This document shows, piece after piece, positions 33,187 to 42,081 of a DNA stretch of 64,000 nt. The translations under genes and the position numbers were made by a program. The notes under the pieces were generated by a model, which was not told the origin of the DNA, made no database searches, and worked only from the letters and a program-made list of their open reading frames with translations. Source of the stretch: Stutzerimonas stutzeri (GTDB taxonomy: Bacteria > Pseudomonadota > Gammaproteobacteria > Pseudomonadales > Pseudomonadaceae); assembly GCF_009789555.1 (NCBI RefSeq), contig NZ_CP046902.1, forward strand, positions 4,418,001 through 4,482,000, read 5' to 3'. The number at the start of each line of letters is the position of its first letter. Position 1 is the stretch's first letter.

Positions 33187-34104
33187 TCATTCCGACCGAA
33201 TCAATCGACGCGGCGCAATGCGCCCGTCTTCACTCACTTCACCGATACCGATGAAGCGACCGTTGTGATCCTGCACCCGCAGCATGCCGAACTTCGGCGC
33301 TTCCGGCGCACGCACCGGCTGACCATGCAGCCAATAAAACGCACTGTGCTCGGACAGTTGCAACAGCGGCCAGTGCTCCAGCCCACTATCGACCGGTTTC
33401 AGGTATGCGTCGATCGCCTCTGCGCCGCCCTGGGCATGTGCCTGCTCAAGCTCCTCGAGACTGACCGTCTGGGCCAGATCGAACGGGCCGGCCTGGGTCC
33501 TGCGCAGTTCGGCGACGTGTGCGCCGCACCCCAGCGCGTGCCCGATATCCTCGACCAGCGTGCGGATGTAGGTCCCTTTACTGCACGCAACAGCCAGGCG
33601 CGCCCTGTCCGCGTCCAGCGCGAGTAAATCCAAGCGAGCAATGGTAACAGAACGCGGCTCGCGCTCCACTACCTCTCCCGCACGCGCAAGCTTGTACAAC
33701 GGCTGGCCGTCACGTTTGAGCGCCGAATACATTGGCGGCACCTGCAACAGATTGCCGCGAAACCGGGGCAGTACCATTTCGAGCTGCTCCTGGCTGACGG
33801 CAACCGGCTTACGTTCGATCACCTCGCCCTCGGCATCGGCCGTGGTCGTGGTAACACCCAGCTGGGCAACCGTCTCATAACCCTTGTCGGCATCGAGCAG
33901 GTATTGCGAAAACTTGGTCGCCTCACCGAAACACAGGGGCAGCACGCCAGTCGCCAGCGGGTCCAGGCTACCGGTATGCCCGGCCTTCTCGGCGTTGAGC
34001 AACCAACGAACCTTCTGCAAGGCTGCGTTGGAGGTGAACCCGCGGGGCTTATCGAGAAGAATGATGCCGCTTACTGCGCGGCGAACACGTTTTACCTGGG
34101 CCAC
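33187..34104 (-). CDS. truB: tRNA pseudouridine(55) synthase
   Basis: 305 residues with a GTG start at 34104 placed 3 bp after the rbfA stop. GIILLDKPRGFTSNAALQKV, then GHTGSLDPLATGVLPLC with catalytic Asp48, the KGYETVAQLG block, the YSALKRDGQPLYKLAR segment and a C-terminal PUA domain. It makes pseudouridine 55 in the T-loop of all elongator tRNAs and also acts as a tRNA chaperone. It is translationally coupled to rbfA; rpsO follows after its own leader. Confidence 0.96.
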   Translation of the reverse strand: MAQVKRVRRAVSGIILLDKPRGFTSNAALQKVRWLLNAEKAGHTGSLDPLATGVLPLCFGEATKFSQYLLDADKGYETVAQLGVTTTTADAEGEVIERKPVAVSQEQLEMVLPRFRGNLLQVPPMYSALKRDGQPLYKLARAGEVVEREPRSVTIARLDLLALDADRARLAVACSKGTYIRTLVEDIGHALGCGAHVAELRRTQAGPFDLAQTVSLEELEQAHAQGGAEAIDAYLKPVDSGLEHWPLLQLSEHSAFYWLHGQPVRAPEAPKFGMLRVQDHNGRFIGIGEVSEDGRIAPRRLIRSE

Positions 34105-34107
34105 GCC

Positions 34108-34497
34108 TTATTCTCCGACATCGTCGCTGTGCTTGCGGTCTTCAGCCACCGCACGCTCGATGAGCGACGTCAGCTCGACGCCACGGCGCACGCTGGCGTC
34201 GTAGCTGAAATGCAGCTGTGGCACGGTACGCAGCTTCATCGCCTTGCCCAGCTGCATCCGCAGGAAACCACCGGCGTCATTGAGAATCCTGAGATTGGTC
34301 TTGACCGCATCCTCGTCGTCGTCCTTGCCCATGACGGTGATGAACACCTTGGCATGCGACAGATCGCGACTGACCTCGACGGCAGTAATGGTTACCAGGC
34401 CCAGGCGTGGGTCCTTCACTTCACGTTGAATCAGCAGCGCCAGTTCGCGCTGCATCTGGTCGCCGATACGCTGGGTACGGCTGAATTCTTTGGCCAT
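34108..34497 (-). CDS. rbfA: 30S ribosome-binding factor A
   Basis: 129 residues from the ATG at 34497 (MAKEFSRTQRIGDQMQREL). KH-type fold with KDPRLGLVTITAVEVSRDLSHAKV and the FLRMQLGKAMKLRTVPQLHF block with the characteristic kinked helix. It binds the 30S subunit in late 16S maturation and in cold adaptation. The 9 codons upstream in frame are not conserved. It lies between infB and truB as in other gammaproteobacteria. Confidence 0.96.
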   Translation of the reverse strand: MAKEFSRTQRIGDQMQRELALLIQREVKDPRLGLVTITAVEVSRDLSHAKVFITVMGKDDDEDAVKTNLRILNDAGGFLRMQLGKAMKLRTVPQLHFSYDASVRRGVELTSLIERAVAEDRKHSDDVGE

Positions 34498-34554
34498 AAA
34501 ATCTGCCTCGAGCAGCAAGCTGCAAGGTGAAAATCATCATGCTGCAAAGGCAAA

Positions 34555-34590
34555 CGGCAAGCTCCCAGGGTTGCCCCTGAAAGCTTGCCG
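34555..34590 (-). other. stable hairpin with GCAA tetraloop in the infB-rbfA gap
   Basis: On the minus strand CGGCAAGCT pairs with AGCTTGCCG; inside it CAGGG, GCAA, CCCTG, with 2-nt bulges between the stems. AGGCAA/TTGCCT-type flanks may extend it. TTTGCCTTTGC follows, so partial termination is possible. RNase III processing or mRNA stabilisation is the other option. Confidence 0.65.
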
Positions 34591-34611
34591 CTTATTGCCT
34601 TACAGCTGCTG

Positions 34612-37116
34612 TTAGAGCGAACGCGCCACTTCGACCTTCTCGAAGACTTCGATCTTGTCACCCGCCTTGACGTCGTTGTAGCTCTTCACCGCGATACCGC
34701 ATTCCATGCCGGCACGGACCTCGGCGACGTCGTCCTTGAAGCGACGCAGGGACTCCAGCTCGCCTTCGAAGATGACCACGTCGTCGCGCAGTACGCGAAT
34801 CGGGCGGTTGCGGTGCACCATACCTTCGGTGACCATGCAGCCTGCAACGGCGCCGAACTTCGGCGAACGGAACACATCGCGAACCTCGGCGATACCGAGG
34901 ATGTTCTCCCGGACGTCGCTGCCAAGCATCCCGGTCAGGGCTTTCTTGACGTCTTCGATGATGTCGTAGATCACGTTGTAGTAACGCAGGTCCAGACCTT
35001 CCTGTTCGACGATCTTGCGCGCACCGGCATCGGCACGGACGTTGAAGCCGAACAGCACCGCGTTGGATGCCAGCGCCAGGTTGGCGTCGCTCTCGGTGAT
35101 ACCACCGACACCGCCACCGATCACGCGAACCTGAACTTCGTCGTTACCCAGGCTGCTGAGCGAACCCTGCAACGCCTCGAGCGAACCGCGAACGTCGGAT
35201 TTGAGGACGATGTTGAGCGTCTTCTTCTCTTCCTGCCCCATGTTCTCGAAGATGTTTTCCAGCTTGCCGGCATGCGCACGAGCCAGCTTCACTTCGCGGA
35301 ACTTGCCCTGACGGAACAAGGCCACTTCCCGCGCCTTCTTCTCATCGGCCAGTACGCTGAGCTCGTCGCCAGCGTCCGGCGTGCCGTCGAGACCAAGGAT
35401 TTCGACCGGAATCGATGGACCGGCTTCCTTGATCGGCTTGCCGTTCTCGTCAAGCATCGCGCGGATACGGCCATAGTTCGAGCCGACCAGCGCCATGTCG
35501 CCCTGACGCAAGGTGCCGTCCTGTACCAGAACGGTCGCTACCGGACCACGTCCTTTATCCAGACGCGATTCGACCACCACACCACGACCCGGTGCCGACG
35601 GGGTTGCCGTCAACTCAAGGATTTCAGCCTGAAGCAACACCGCCTCGAGCAGCTCATCGACACCCGTACCCATCTTCGCGGAAACCGGCACGAACGGCGT
35701 ATCACCGCCCCACTCTTCGGAGGTCACTTCGTGAACAGACAGCTCGCTGCGAATCCGATCGAGATCGGCGCCCGGCTTGTCGATCTTGTTTACCGCCACG
35801 ACCAGCGGAACACCCGCAGCCTTGGCGTGCTGGATCGCCTCGATGGTCTGAGGCATGACGCCGTCATCGGCCGCCACCACCAGGATGACGATGTCGGTCG
35901 CCTGCGCGCCCCGTGCACGCATTGCGGTAAACGCTGCGTGGCCGGGCGTATCGAGGAAGGTGACCATGCCGCGGTCGGTTTCCACGTGATAGGCACCGAT
36001 GTGCTGGGTAATGCCACCCGCCTCACCGGCCGCGACCTTGGCGCGACGAATGTAGTCGAGCAACGAGGTCTTGCCGTGGTCGACGTGACCCATCACGGTC
36101 ACGACCGGCGCACGCGTAATGGCCTCGCCTTCGAACTTCAGCAGCTCGGCCAACTGTTCTTCGAGCGCGTTATCGCTGACCAGCTTGACCTTGTGGCCCA
36201 ACTCTTCGGCGATCAGCTGGGCAGTTTCCTGGTCCAGCACCTGGTTGATGGTGACCGGGCTGCCCATTTTAAACATGAACTTGATGACTTCAGCCGCCTT
36301 GACCGACATCTGCTGCGCCAGATCGCCGACGGTGATGGTTTCACCGATGGCAACCTCGCGAACGATCGGGCCGGTCGGGCTCTGGAAACCATGCGCATTG
36401 CGCTTTTTCAGCTTCGACTTGCCACGACCGCCACGACGGAACCCATCGGCATCGTCTTCGCCGCTGCGCACGGTACGGGAAAGCGGAGCCTTCGCCTTCA
36501 AGGAAGGACGATGCTGGGCCTGCTTGCGATCGCGACGTTCGTCGTCGTCACTACGCGCCTTATCGGGGCGACGCGGCTCATCCTTCTTACGCTCCTCGAC
36601 CGGGGCGGCAGCGACGACCGGAGTCGACTCAGTCTCAGCAGCCGCAGCCGGCTCCTGAGGCTCGGCCGCAGGCGCCTGCGCCTTGGTGGCCGCTTCGGCT
36701 TCAGCCCGACGACGCGCTTCTTCCTCGGCGAGCAGACGTGCTTCCTCGGCAGCCTTCTGCCGAGCCGCCTCTTCCGCCGCACGCTGCTCTTCCAGCTCGC
36801 GCTGCTTCTCGGCTTCGATTTCGTCAGGGCTACGCTTGACGAAGGTCTTCTTCTTGCGAACCTCAACACTGATGGTTTTGCTACCGCCAACCTTCAGCTT
36901 GGTCGTGGTCTTGCGCTGCAAGGTGATCTTGCGCGGCTCGTCCACCTTGGCGCCGTGGCTGCTCTTGAGGTGCGCCAACAGGGCCTGCTTTTCGTTATCG
37001 GTCACTACTTGCTCGGCGCTGGTGTGCGACAGTCCTGCCTCACGCATCTGCTGCAGCAGTCGCTCGACCGGTGTGTCGACCACCTGGGCCAGTTCTTTCA
37101 CCGTGACTTGCGTCAT
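34612..37116 (-). CDS. infB: translation initiation factor IF-2
   Basis: 834 residues. The N-terminal IF2-N module (MTQVTVKELAQVVDTPVERL) is followed by a long charged Ala/Glu/Lys-rich region (about 90-250), then the GTPase domain with G1 GHVDHGKT at 343-350, DTPGHAAF and NKID, and domains II-IV. It brings initiator tRNA to the 30S subunit; the matching initiator tRNA gene lies 2.1 kb upstream of infB in the same cluster. It is preceded by nusA at 28 bp. Confidence 0.97.
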   Translation of the reverse strand: MTQVTVKELAQVVDTPVERLLQQMREAGLSHTSAEQVVTDNEKQALLAHLKSSHGAKVDEPRKITLQRKTTTKLKVGGSKTISVEVRKKKTFVKRSPDEIEAEKQRELEEQRAAEEAARQKAAEEARLLAEEEARRRAEAEAATKAQAPAAEPQEPAAAAETESTPVVAAAPVEERKKDEPRRPDKARSDDDERRDRKQAQHRPSLKAKAPLSRTVRSGEDDADGFRRGGRGKSKLKKRNAHGFQSPTGPIVREVAIGETITVGDLAQQMSVKAAEVIKFMFKMGSPVTINQVLDQETAQLIAEELGHKVKLVSDNALEEQLAELLKFEGEAITRAPVVTVMGHVDHGKTSLLDYIRRAKVAAGEAGGITQHIGAYHVETDRGMVTFLDTPGHAAFTAMRARGAQATDIVILVVAADDGVMPQTIEAIQHAKAAGVPLVVAVNKIDKPGADLDRIRSELSVHEVTSEEWGGDTPFVPVSAKMGTGVDELLEAVLLQAEILELTATPSAPGRGVVVESRLDKGRGPVATVLVQDGTLRQGDMALVGSNYGRIRAMLDENGKPIKEAGPSIPVEILGLDGTPDAGDELSVLADEKKAREVALFRQGKFREVKLARAHAGKLENIFENMGQEEKKTLNIVLKSDVRGSLEALQGSLSSLGNDEVQVRVIGGGVGGITESDANLALASNAVLFGFNVRADAGARKIVEQEGLDLRYYNVIYDIIEDVKKALTGMLGSDVRENILGIAEVRDVFRSPKFGAVAGCMVTEGMVHRNRPIRVLRDDVVIFEGELESLRRFKDDVAEVRAGMECGIAVKSYNDVKAGDKIEVFEKVEVARSL

Positions 37117-37144
37117 GCATCTCTCTCCTCAGGCCGCTAAATAC

Positions 37145-38626
37145 TTACTCGAACCAATGGGCTCGGGCGGCCATGATCAGCTTGCCGGCACGTTCTTGAT
37201 CTATGCCGTCTATGTCGAGCAGGTCGTCAATCGACTGCTCGGCCAGGTCTTCGCGGGTGATGACACCCCGCATTGCCAACTCGACCGCCAGTTCCTTGTC
37301 CATGCCTTCCAGCTCGAGCAAATCCTCGGCCGGCTGGGCGTCTGCCAGTTTTTCTTCCGTTGCGATCGCCTTCGTCAGCAGGCGATCCTTGGCGCGGGTT
37401 CGCAGCTCGTTGACGATATCTTCGTCGAAGCCTTCGATGCCGAGCATTTCCTCCATTGGAACGTAGGCGATCTCTTCGAGCGAAGTGAAACCTTCCTCGA
37501 CCAGTACTTGTGCCAGTTCTTCATCGACATCCAGCTCTTCGATGAAATTGCGCAGGATGTCGCCGGTTTCTTCCTGCTGCTTGGTCTGGATGTCAGCCTC
37601 GGTCATCACGTTCAGCGTCCAGCCGGTCAGCTGGCTGGCGAGCCGAACATTCTGGCCGCCACGACCGATGGCCTGGGCCAGATTGTCTTCGCCGACCGCG
37701 ATATCCATGGCATGTGCATCTTCATCGACAATGATGGCGGCCACTTCAGCCGGCGCCATTGCGTTGATGACGAACTGCGCAGGATTCTCGTCCCACAGCA
37801 CGATGTCGACACGCTCGCCACCGATTTCGCCGGAAACAGCCTGAACGCGGGAGCCACGCATGCCGATGCAGGCGCCCTGCGGGTCGATACGCTTATCCTT
37901 CGAGCGGACAGCGATCTTGGCGCGCGAACCGGGATCACGCGAAGCGCCCATCACTTCGATCAGACCCTCGGCGATTTCCGGGACTTCGATGCGGAACAGC
38001 TCGATCAGCATCTGCGGGGCCGTACGCGACAGGATCAACTGCGGACCACGGTTCTCGGTACGAATCTCTTTCAGCAGCGCTCGTACCCGAGCACCGACAC
38101 GGAAGGTTTCGCGGGCGATGATGTCTTCGCGCGCCAGCAACGCCTCGGCATTGTTCCCCAGATCGACGATGACGCTGTCACGGGTCACTTTCTTTACCGT
38201 GCCGGAAATGATCTCACCCAGACGGTCGCGATAGGCCTCGACCACCTGAGCACGCTCGGCCTCGCGGACCTTCTGCACGATGACCTGCTTGGCAGTCTGC
38301 GCAGCGATACGACCGAACTCGATCGACTCGATCTTTTCTTCCAGGACGTCACCGACCTTGGCGTTGGCTTCGCGTGCCTGGGGCATATCGACAGTCAGCT
38401 GGTGAGCCGGATCGTCGAAATCCTCTTCCTCGACCACCGTCCAGCGACGAAAGGTCTCATAGCTTCCGTTCTGACGATTGATCTCAACACGCAGATCCAC
38501 CTCGTCCTCGAAGCGCTTCTTGGTAGCCGTGGCCAAGGCCAGCTCCAATGCTTCGAAGATCACACCGGCCGGTACGCCTTTTTCGTTGGATACCGACTCC
38601 ACAACCAGCAGTACTTCTTTGCTCAT
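37145..38626 (-). CDS. nusA: transcription termination/antitermination factor NusA
   Basis: 493 residues. N-terminal RNA-polymerase-binding domain, then S1 (about 135-200, EIISGTVKKVTRDSVIVDLG), two KH domains with DPQGACIGMRGSRVQAVSGE, and two acidic C-terminal repeats with helix-hairpin-helix features (GFTSLEEIAYVPMEEMLGIE; GVITREDLAEQSIDDLLDID). The two C-terminal repeats are the gammaproteobacterial form that contacts lambda-N-like factors and the alpha subunit. It regulates pausing and termination. Confidence 0.97.
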   Translation of the reverse strand: MSKEVLLVVESVSNEKGVPAGVIFEALELALATATKKRFEDEVDLRVEINRQNGSYETFRRWTVVEEEDFDDPAHQLTVDMPQAREANAKVGDVLEEKIESIEFGRIAAQTAKQVIVQKVREAERAQVVEAYRDRLGEIISGTVKKVTRDSVIVDLGNNAEALLAREDIIARETFRVGARVRALLKEIRTENRGPQLILSRTAPQMLIELFRIEVPEIAEGLIEVMGASRDPGSRAKIAVRSKDKRIDPQGACIGMRGSRVQAVSGEIGGERVDIVLWDENPAQFVINAMAPAEVAAIIVDEDAHAMDIAVGEDNLAQAIGRGGQNVRLASQLTGWTLNVMTEADIQTKQQEETGDILRNFIEELDVDEELAQVLVEEGFTSLEEIAYVPMEEMLGIEGFDEDIVNELRTRAKDRLLTKAIATEEKLADAQPAEDLLELEGMDKELAVELAMRGVITREDLAEQSIDDLLDIDGIDQERAGKLIMAARAHWFE

Positions 38627-38674
38627 CGTACGCCTCGCCTATCGCAATCCATTGGGGTCCGCGGGATCCGCGAT

Positions 38675-39133
38675 TCACTCAAAACGGGGAATTATGTTGG
38701 TCTTGTCGATCATGTCGATCGGCAACAGATATTCGTGATCATCGACCAGCACCACCACATCCTGCTCCTCGACCCCGCGGAGAAGACCCTGGAAATTGCG
38801 CCGGCCCTCAAAGGGCGAGCGCAGCTTTATTTTGACCTGTTCGCCCACGTGCGCCGCGTACTGCTCAAGCGTGAACAGCGGCCGATCCATACCAGGCGAG
38901 GACACCTCGAGGGTGTAATCGGAACTGATCGGATCTTCGACGTCGAGCACACCGCTCAGTTGGCGGCTGACCTTCTCGCAGTCATCGACAAGAATCCCGT
39001 CTGAATGATCGATATAGACCCTCAACAACGAATGTCGACCCTGCGAAATAAACTCGATACCCCAGCATTGATAGCCGAGCGCCTCGACCACCGGGGCCAA
39101 CAAGGCCTGCAACTGTTCTAGCTTGCTCGACAT
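38675..39133 (-). CDS. rimP: ribosome maturation factor RimP
   Basis: 152 residues: LLAPVVEALGYQCWGIEFI, LRVYIDHSDGILVDDCEKVS, YTLEVSSPGMDRPLF and the C-terminal SH3-like part with KLRSPFEGRRNFQGLL. It is needed for early 30S assembly. It is the first protein gene of the rimP-nusA-infB operon, behind two tandem terminators and the initiator tRNA, so operon expression may depend on read-through or on a promoter in the 80 bp before it. Confidence 0.96.
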   Translation of the reverse strand: MSSKLEQLQALLAPVVEALGYQCWGIEFISQGRHSLLRVYIDHSDGILVDDCEKVSRQLSGVLDVEDPISSDYTLEVSSPGMDRPLFTLEQYAAHVGEQVKIKLRSPFEGRRNFQGLLRGVEEQDVVVLVDDHEYLLPIDMIDKTNIIPRFE

Positions 39134-39161
39134 CGAAGTCCCTCGTGCATGCCGTACAAAT

Positions 39162-39183
39162 GAAAAATGGGCGAAACGCCCAT
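39162..39183 (-). terminator. second terminator between tRNA-fMet and rimP
   Basis: On the minus strand ATGGGCG, loop TTT, CGCCCAT, then TTTTTC. It ends about 30 bp before the rimP start, so it may act as an attenuator of the operon rather than as a plain tRNA terminator. Confidence 0.75.
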
Positions 39184-39230
39184 CCCTGATGATCGCCTGT
39201 AGATGCCGGCGACCTGGCTTGAAGCTAATA

Positions 39231-39254
39231 AAAAGCCCCTCGACAGGGGCTTTT
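39231..39254 (-). terminator. terminator after tRNA-fMet
   Basis: On the minus strand AAAAGCCCCT pairs with AGGGGCTTTT around 4 nt, with a T-rich tail, 7 bp after the tRNA 3' end. Confidence 0.9.
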
Positions 39255-39261
39255 CATCAAC

Positions 39262-39338
<77 letters not shown>

Positions 39339-39400
39339 TCAAACTGGGCACGAATTATACGACCGCACCCCAAGCAGGTCAACCAAAACCCTGAAAACAA

Positions 39401-39420
39401 GAAAGCCCGCATCTGCGGGC
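39401..39420 (-). terminator. terminator after tRNA-Leu
   Basis: On the minus strand GCCCGC, loop AGAT, GCGGGC, then TTTCTTG. It separates the ftsH-to-tRNA-Leu unit from the tRNA-fMet/rimP unit. Confidence 0.85.
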
Positions 39421-39429
39421 CTGCTTGTT

Positions 39430-39515
39430 TGGTACCGAGGAGGGGACTCGAACCCCTACAGCCTATGGCCACTACCACCTCAAGGTAGCGTGTCTACCAA
39501 TTCCACCACCTCGGC
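39430..39515 (-). tRNA. tRNA-Leu (GAG)
   Basis: 86 nt with encoded CCA. It starts GCCGAGGTGGTGGAATTGG and has a long variable arm of the leucine type, anticodon loop CTTGAGGT (anticodon GAG, reads CUC and CUU) and T-arm GGGGTTCGAGTCCCC. It begins 8 bp after the secG stop and is probably co-transcribed with secG. Confidence 0.95.
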
Positions 39516-39523
39516 AAAAACCT

Positions 39524-39907
39524 TTACTGCTGCTCCTGGACTTGAGGTACCTCGTCTGCACTAGGTGCGGACGGAGCGGATTCCAGAACCGGCACATCCT
39601 CAACTGCTGGCTTGCTCGCCGGGACTTCCAATACCGCCGGATCCGGCAAACCAACCTGCGACATCTGATCAGCCTGGCGTGTGGCGAAGAACGCCAACCC
39701 CAGACTAGTCACGAAAAAAACGCCGGCAAGTATAGCAGTAAAACGACTAAGAAAGGTAGAGGAACCTTGGCTTCCGAATACGGTTGCCGAAGCACCCGAA
39801 CCGAAAGACGCACCCGCATCCGCACCCTTGCCCTGCTGTAGCAACACCAGCACAACCACACCAATGGCAACCAGCAGATGCACCACAATCACAACAGTCT
39901 GCAACAT
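39524..39907 (-). CDS. secG: preprotein translocase subunit SecG
   Basis: 127 residues from the ATG at 39907 (MLQTVVIVVHLLVAIGVVVL). Two membrane segments (about 2-22 and 53-73) with the conserved LLQQGKGADAGASFGSGASATVFGS between them. The C-terminal tail is long, acidic and Pro/Ala-rich. It supports the SecYEG channel during protein export. It lies 4 bp after tpiA and 8 bp before tRNA-Leu, as in other gammaproteobacteria. Confidence 0.95.
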   Translation of the reverse strand: MLQTVVIVVHLLVAIGVVVLVLLQQGKGADAGASFGSGASATVFGSQGSSTFLSRFTAILAGVFFVTSLGLAFFATRQADQMSQVGLPDPAVLEVPASKPAVEDVPVLESAPSAPSADEVPQVQEQQ

Positions 39908-39911
39908 CTGA

Positions 39912-40667
39912 TCAGTTCCCTGCGGCACGACAGATCGCACCGAAATCATTCGCTTTCAGAGAGGCACCACCGATAAGCCCCCCATCGATATCCGCCATCC
40001 CGAACAGCTCGGCGGCATTTTCCGCCTTTACACTGCCACCGTACAGGAGACGCGCGCCTTCAGCGATACGTCGATCCTCACGCGCCAGCTGCTCCCGGAT
40101 AGCGGCATGTACCTCTTGAGCCTGTTGCGGCGTCGCCGTGAGCCCGGAACCTATCGCCCAGACCGGCTCGTACGCCACCACCGCGCGCTCGAAAGCGGCA
40201 ATCCCGGCATCAGCGACCACCCGGGCCAACTGACGCCCCACCACTTCCAGCGTCTGCCCGGACTCACGCTCTTCCAGCGTCTCACCCAGACACAGCACCG
40301 GAGTCATTCCGCATTCCAGTGCCGCCGAAAACTTTCTGCTCACCACCTCGTCGCTTTCGCCCAGAACCAGACGTCGCTCGGAGTGGCCAACCAGTACCCA
40401 CCTGCAACCCGCATCAACCAGTTGCGAAGCGGACTCTTCGCCGGTAAAGGCGCCGAAGCCGACTTGTGCCGCACAGTCCTGAGCGCCTACGGCAATTGCA
40501 CTGCCTTCCAGGCCGCTCACAACCTGCACAAGGTGCACACAGGATGGAAACACAACCACTTCCACCGCGGCAGGAAGCGCCTGCTGGCGAAGCGCCTCGA
40601 TCAGCTCTGCGACGCTGGCGCGGGTACCGTTCATCTTCCAGTTACCAGCTACCAGTGGGCGACGCAT
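39912..40667 (-). CDS. tpiA: triosephosphate isomerase
   Basis: 251 residues. Active-site Lys11 in AGNWKMNG, the His in LVGHSERR, the catalytic Glu in VVAYEPVWAIGSG and the phosphate-binding LLYGGSVKAENA with GGLIGGASL. It interconverts DHAP and glyceraldehyde-3-phosphate. It belongs to the ftsH-folP-glmM-tpiA-secG unit; glmM is 66 bp upstream. Confidence 0.97.
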   Translation of the reverse strand: MRRPLVAGNWKMNGTRASVAELIEALRQQALPAAVEVVVFPSCVHLVQVVSGLEGSAIAVGAQDCAAQVGFGAFTGEESASQLVDAGCRWVLVGHSERRLVLGESDEVVSRKFSAALECGMTPVLCLGETLEERESGQTLEVVGRQLARVVADAGIAAFERAVVAYEPVWAIGSGLTATPQQAQEVHAAIREQLAREDRRIAEGARLLYGGSVKAENAAELFGMADIDGGLIGGASLKANDFGAICRAAGN

Positions 40668-40733
40668 GCTTTACCTCGTCGGTCAAAGTGGGCGCAGATG
40701 GTACTCAACGAAAACAGACCTGGCAAGCGGCAA

Positions 40734-42071
40734 TCACGCACAAACTTCGGTAACTGCATTCGCCAACTCTTCGGCGTAAGACCGAACCTGATTCTCATCG
40801 TCCCCTTCAACCATCACGCGCACCAACGGCTCGGTACCCGACTTGCGCAGCAGCACGCGGCCGCGGCCGGCCATGCGCTCAGTGACACTGTCGCAGACCG
40901 CCTGGACCTGGGGGTGGGAAATGGGATCTTTGTCGCCGGCGAAACGCACATTGATCAGGACTTGCGGACACTTCTTCCAGGCTAGACGCTCATGCGCGAG
41001 GTTCTGCCCCCGACGCCGCAGCGCAAGCACGACCTGCAACGCCGCGATGATGGCATCTCCGGTCGTCACATGTTGAGCACAAACGATATGCCCCGAGTTT
41101 TCGCCACCGAGCACCCAGTTGCGCTCGAGCATTTCCGCCATCACGTAACGATCACCCACCTTGGCCCGGACGAAGGGAATATCGCGCGCCTTCAGCGCCA
41201 GCTCCAGGCCGAGGTTGCTCATCAGCGTGCCGACCACACCGCCCGCCAGGCGATCACGATCCTGCAGGTCCGTGGCGATGATGTAGAGCAACTCGTCGCC
41301 ATCGACCTGCGCGCCGGTATGGTCGACCATCATCACCCGATCGCCGTCGCCGTCGAAGGCGATACCCAGATCCGCGCCCTGGTCAACCACGGCCTTCTGC
41401 AGTTGCGCCACGTGGGTCGACCCTACGTCGGCGTTGATATTCAGGCCGTCAGGTTGGGCTGCGATAACCACCACTTCTGCCCCGAGCTCACGGAATACGC
41501 TGGGCGCCACCTTGTAGGTGGCGCCGTGCGCACAATCGAGCACGATCTTCATGCCGGAGAAATCCGTACTGGTCGGCACGCTGCTCTTGCAAAACTCAAT
41601 GTAACGACCGGCCGCATCGTTGATTCGTGATGCCTTGCCAAGCTGCGCCGACTCCACAACCGTCATCGGAGTATCCAGCAGTTCCTCGATCATCAGCTCG
41701 ACTTCGTCAGGGAGCTTGGTCCCGCGCCCGGAAAAGAACTTGATGCCGTTGTCATGGTGGGGATTGTGCGAGGCGCTGATCACTATTCCAGCGTCAGCAT
41801 GAAACGTACGGGTCAGATAGGCGACCGCAGGCGTGGGCATGGGCCCCAGCAGCAGCACGTCGGCGCCTGCGGCCGAAAGCCCGGCCTGCAAAGCGGATTC
41901 GAACATGTAACCTGAGATACGCGTGTCCTTGCCTATCAGGATGCGGCACTTTCCATGCTTGCGAAACGCCATTCCGGCTGCCCAGCCAAGCTTGAGCATG
42001 AAGTCCGGCGTAATCGGAAACTGTCCGACGTGACCGCGGATGCCGTCGGTTCCAAAATATTTTCTACCCAT
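40734..42071 (-). CDS. glmM: phosphoglucosamine mutase
   Basis: 445 residues from the ATG at 42071 (MGRKYFGTDGIRGHVGQFPI). The phosphoserine is Ser101 in ISASHNPHHDNGIKFF. The Mg-binding loop FDGDGDRVMMVD and the sugar-binding GGENSGHI follow. It converts glucosamine-6-phosphate to glucosamine-1-phosphate for UDP-GlcNAc, that is peptidoglycan and LPS. The order folP-glmM is conserved, with 10 bp between them here. Confidence 0.96.
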   Translation of the reverse strand: MGRKYFGTDGIRGHVGQFPITPDFMLKLGWAAGMAFRKHGKCRILIGKDTRISGYMFESALQAGLSAAGADVLLLGPMPTPAVAYLTRTFHADAGIVISASHNPHHDNGIKFFSGRGTKLPDEVELMIEELLDTPMTVVESAQLGKASRINDAAGRYIEFCKSSVPTSTDFSGMKIVLDCAHGATYKVAPSVFRELGAEVVVIAAQPDGLNINADVGSTHVAQLQKAVVDQGADLGIAFDGDGDRVMMVDHTGAQVDGDELLYIIATDLQDRDRLAGGVVGTLMSNLGLELALKARDIPFVRAKVGDRYVMAEMLERNWVLGGENSGHIVCAQHVTTGDAIIAALQVVLALRRRGQNLAHERLAWKKCPQVLINVRFAGDKDPISHPQVQAVCDSVTERMAGRGRVLLRKSGTEPLVRVMVEGDDENQVRSYAEELANAVTEVCA

Positions 42072-42081
42072 GAAAAATTCC

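Noticed and set aside
34585..39004. Two long plus-strand frames opposite infB and nusA (34585-37140, 36683-39004)
   Set aside because: Same GC-driven antisense effect; their translations are His/Arg/Gln-rich without domain signs, whereas infB and nusA have all family motifs.
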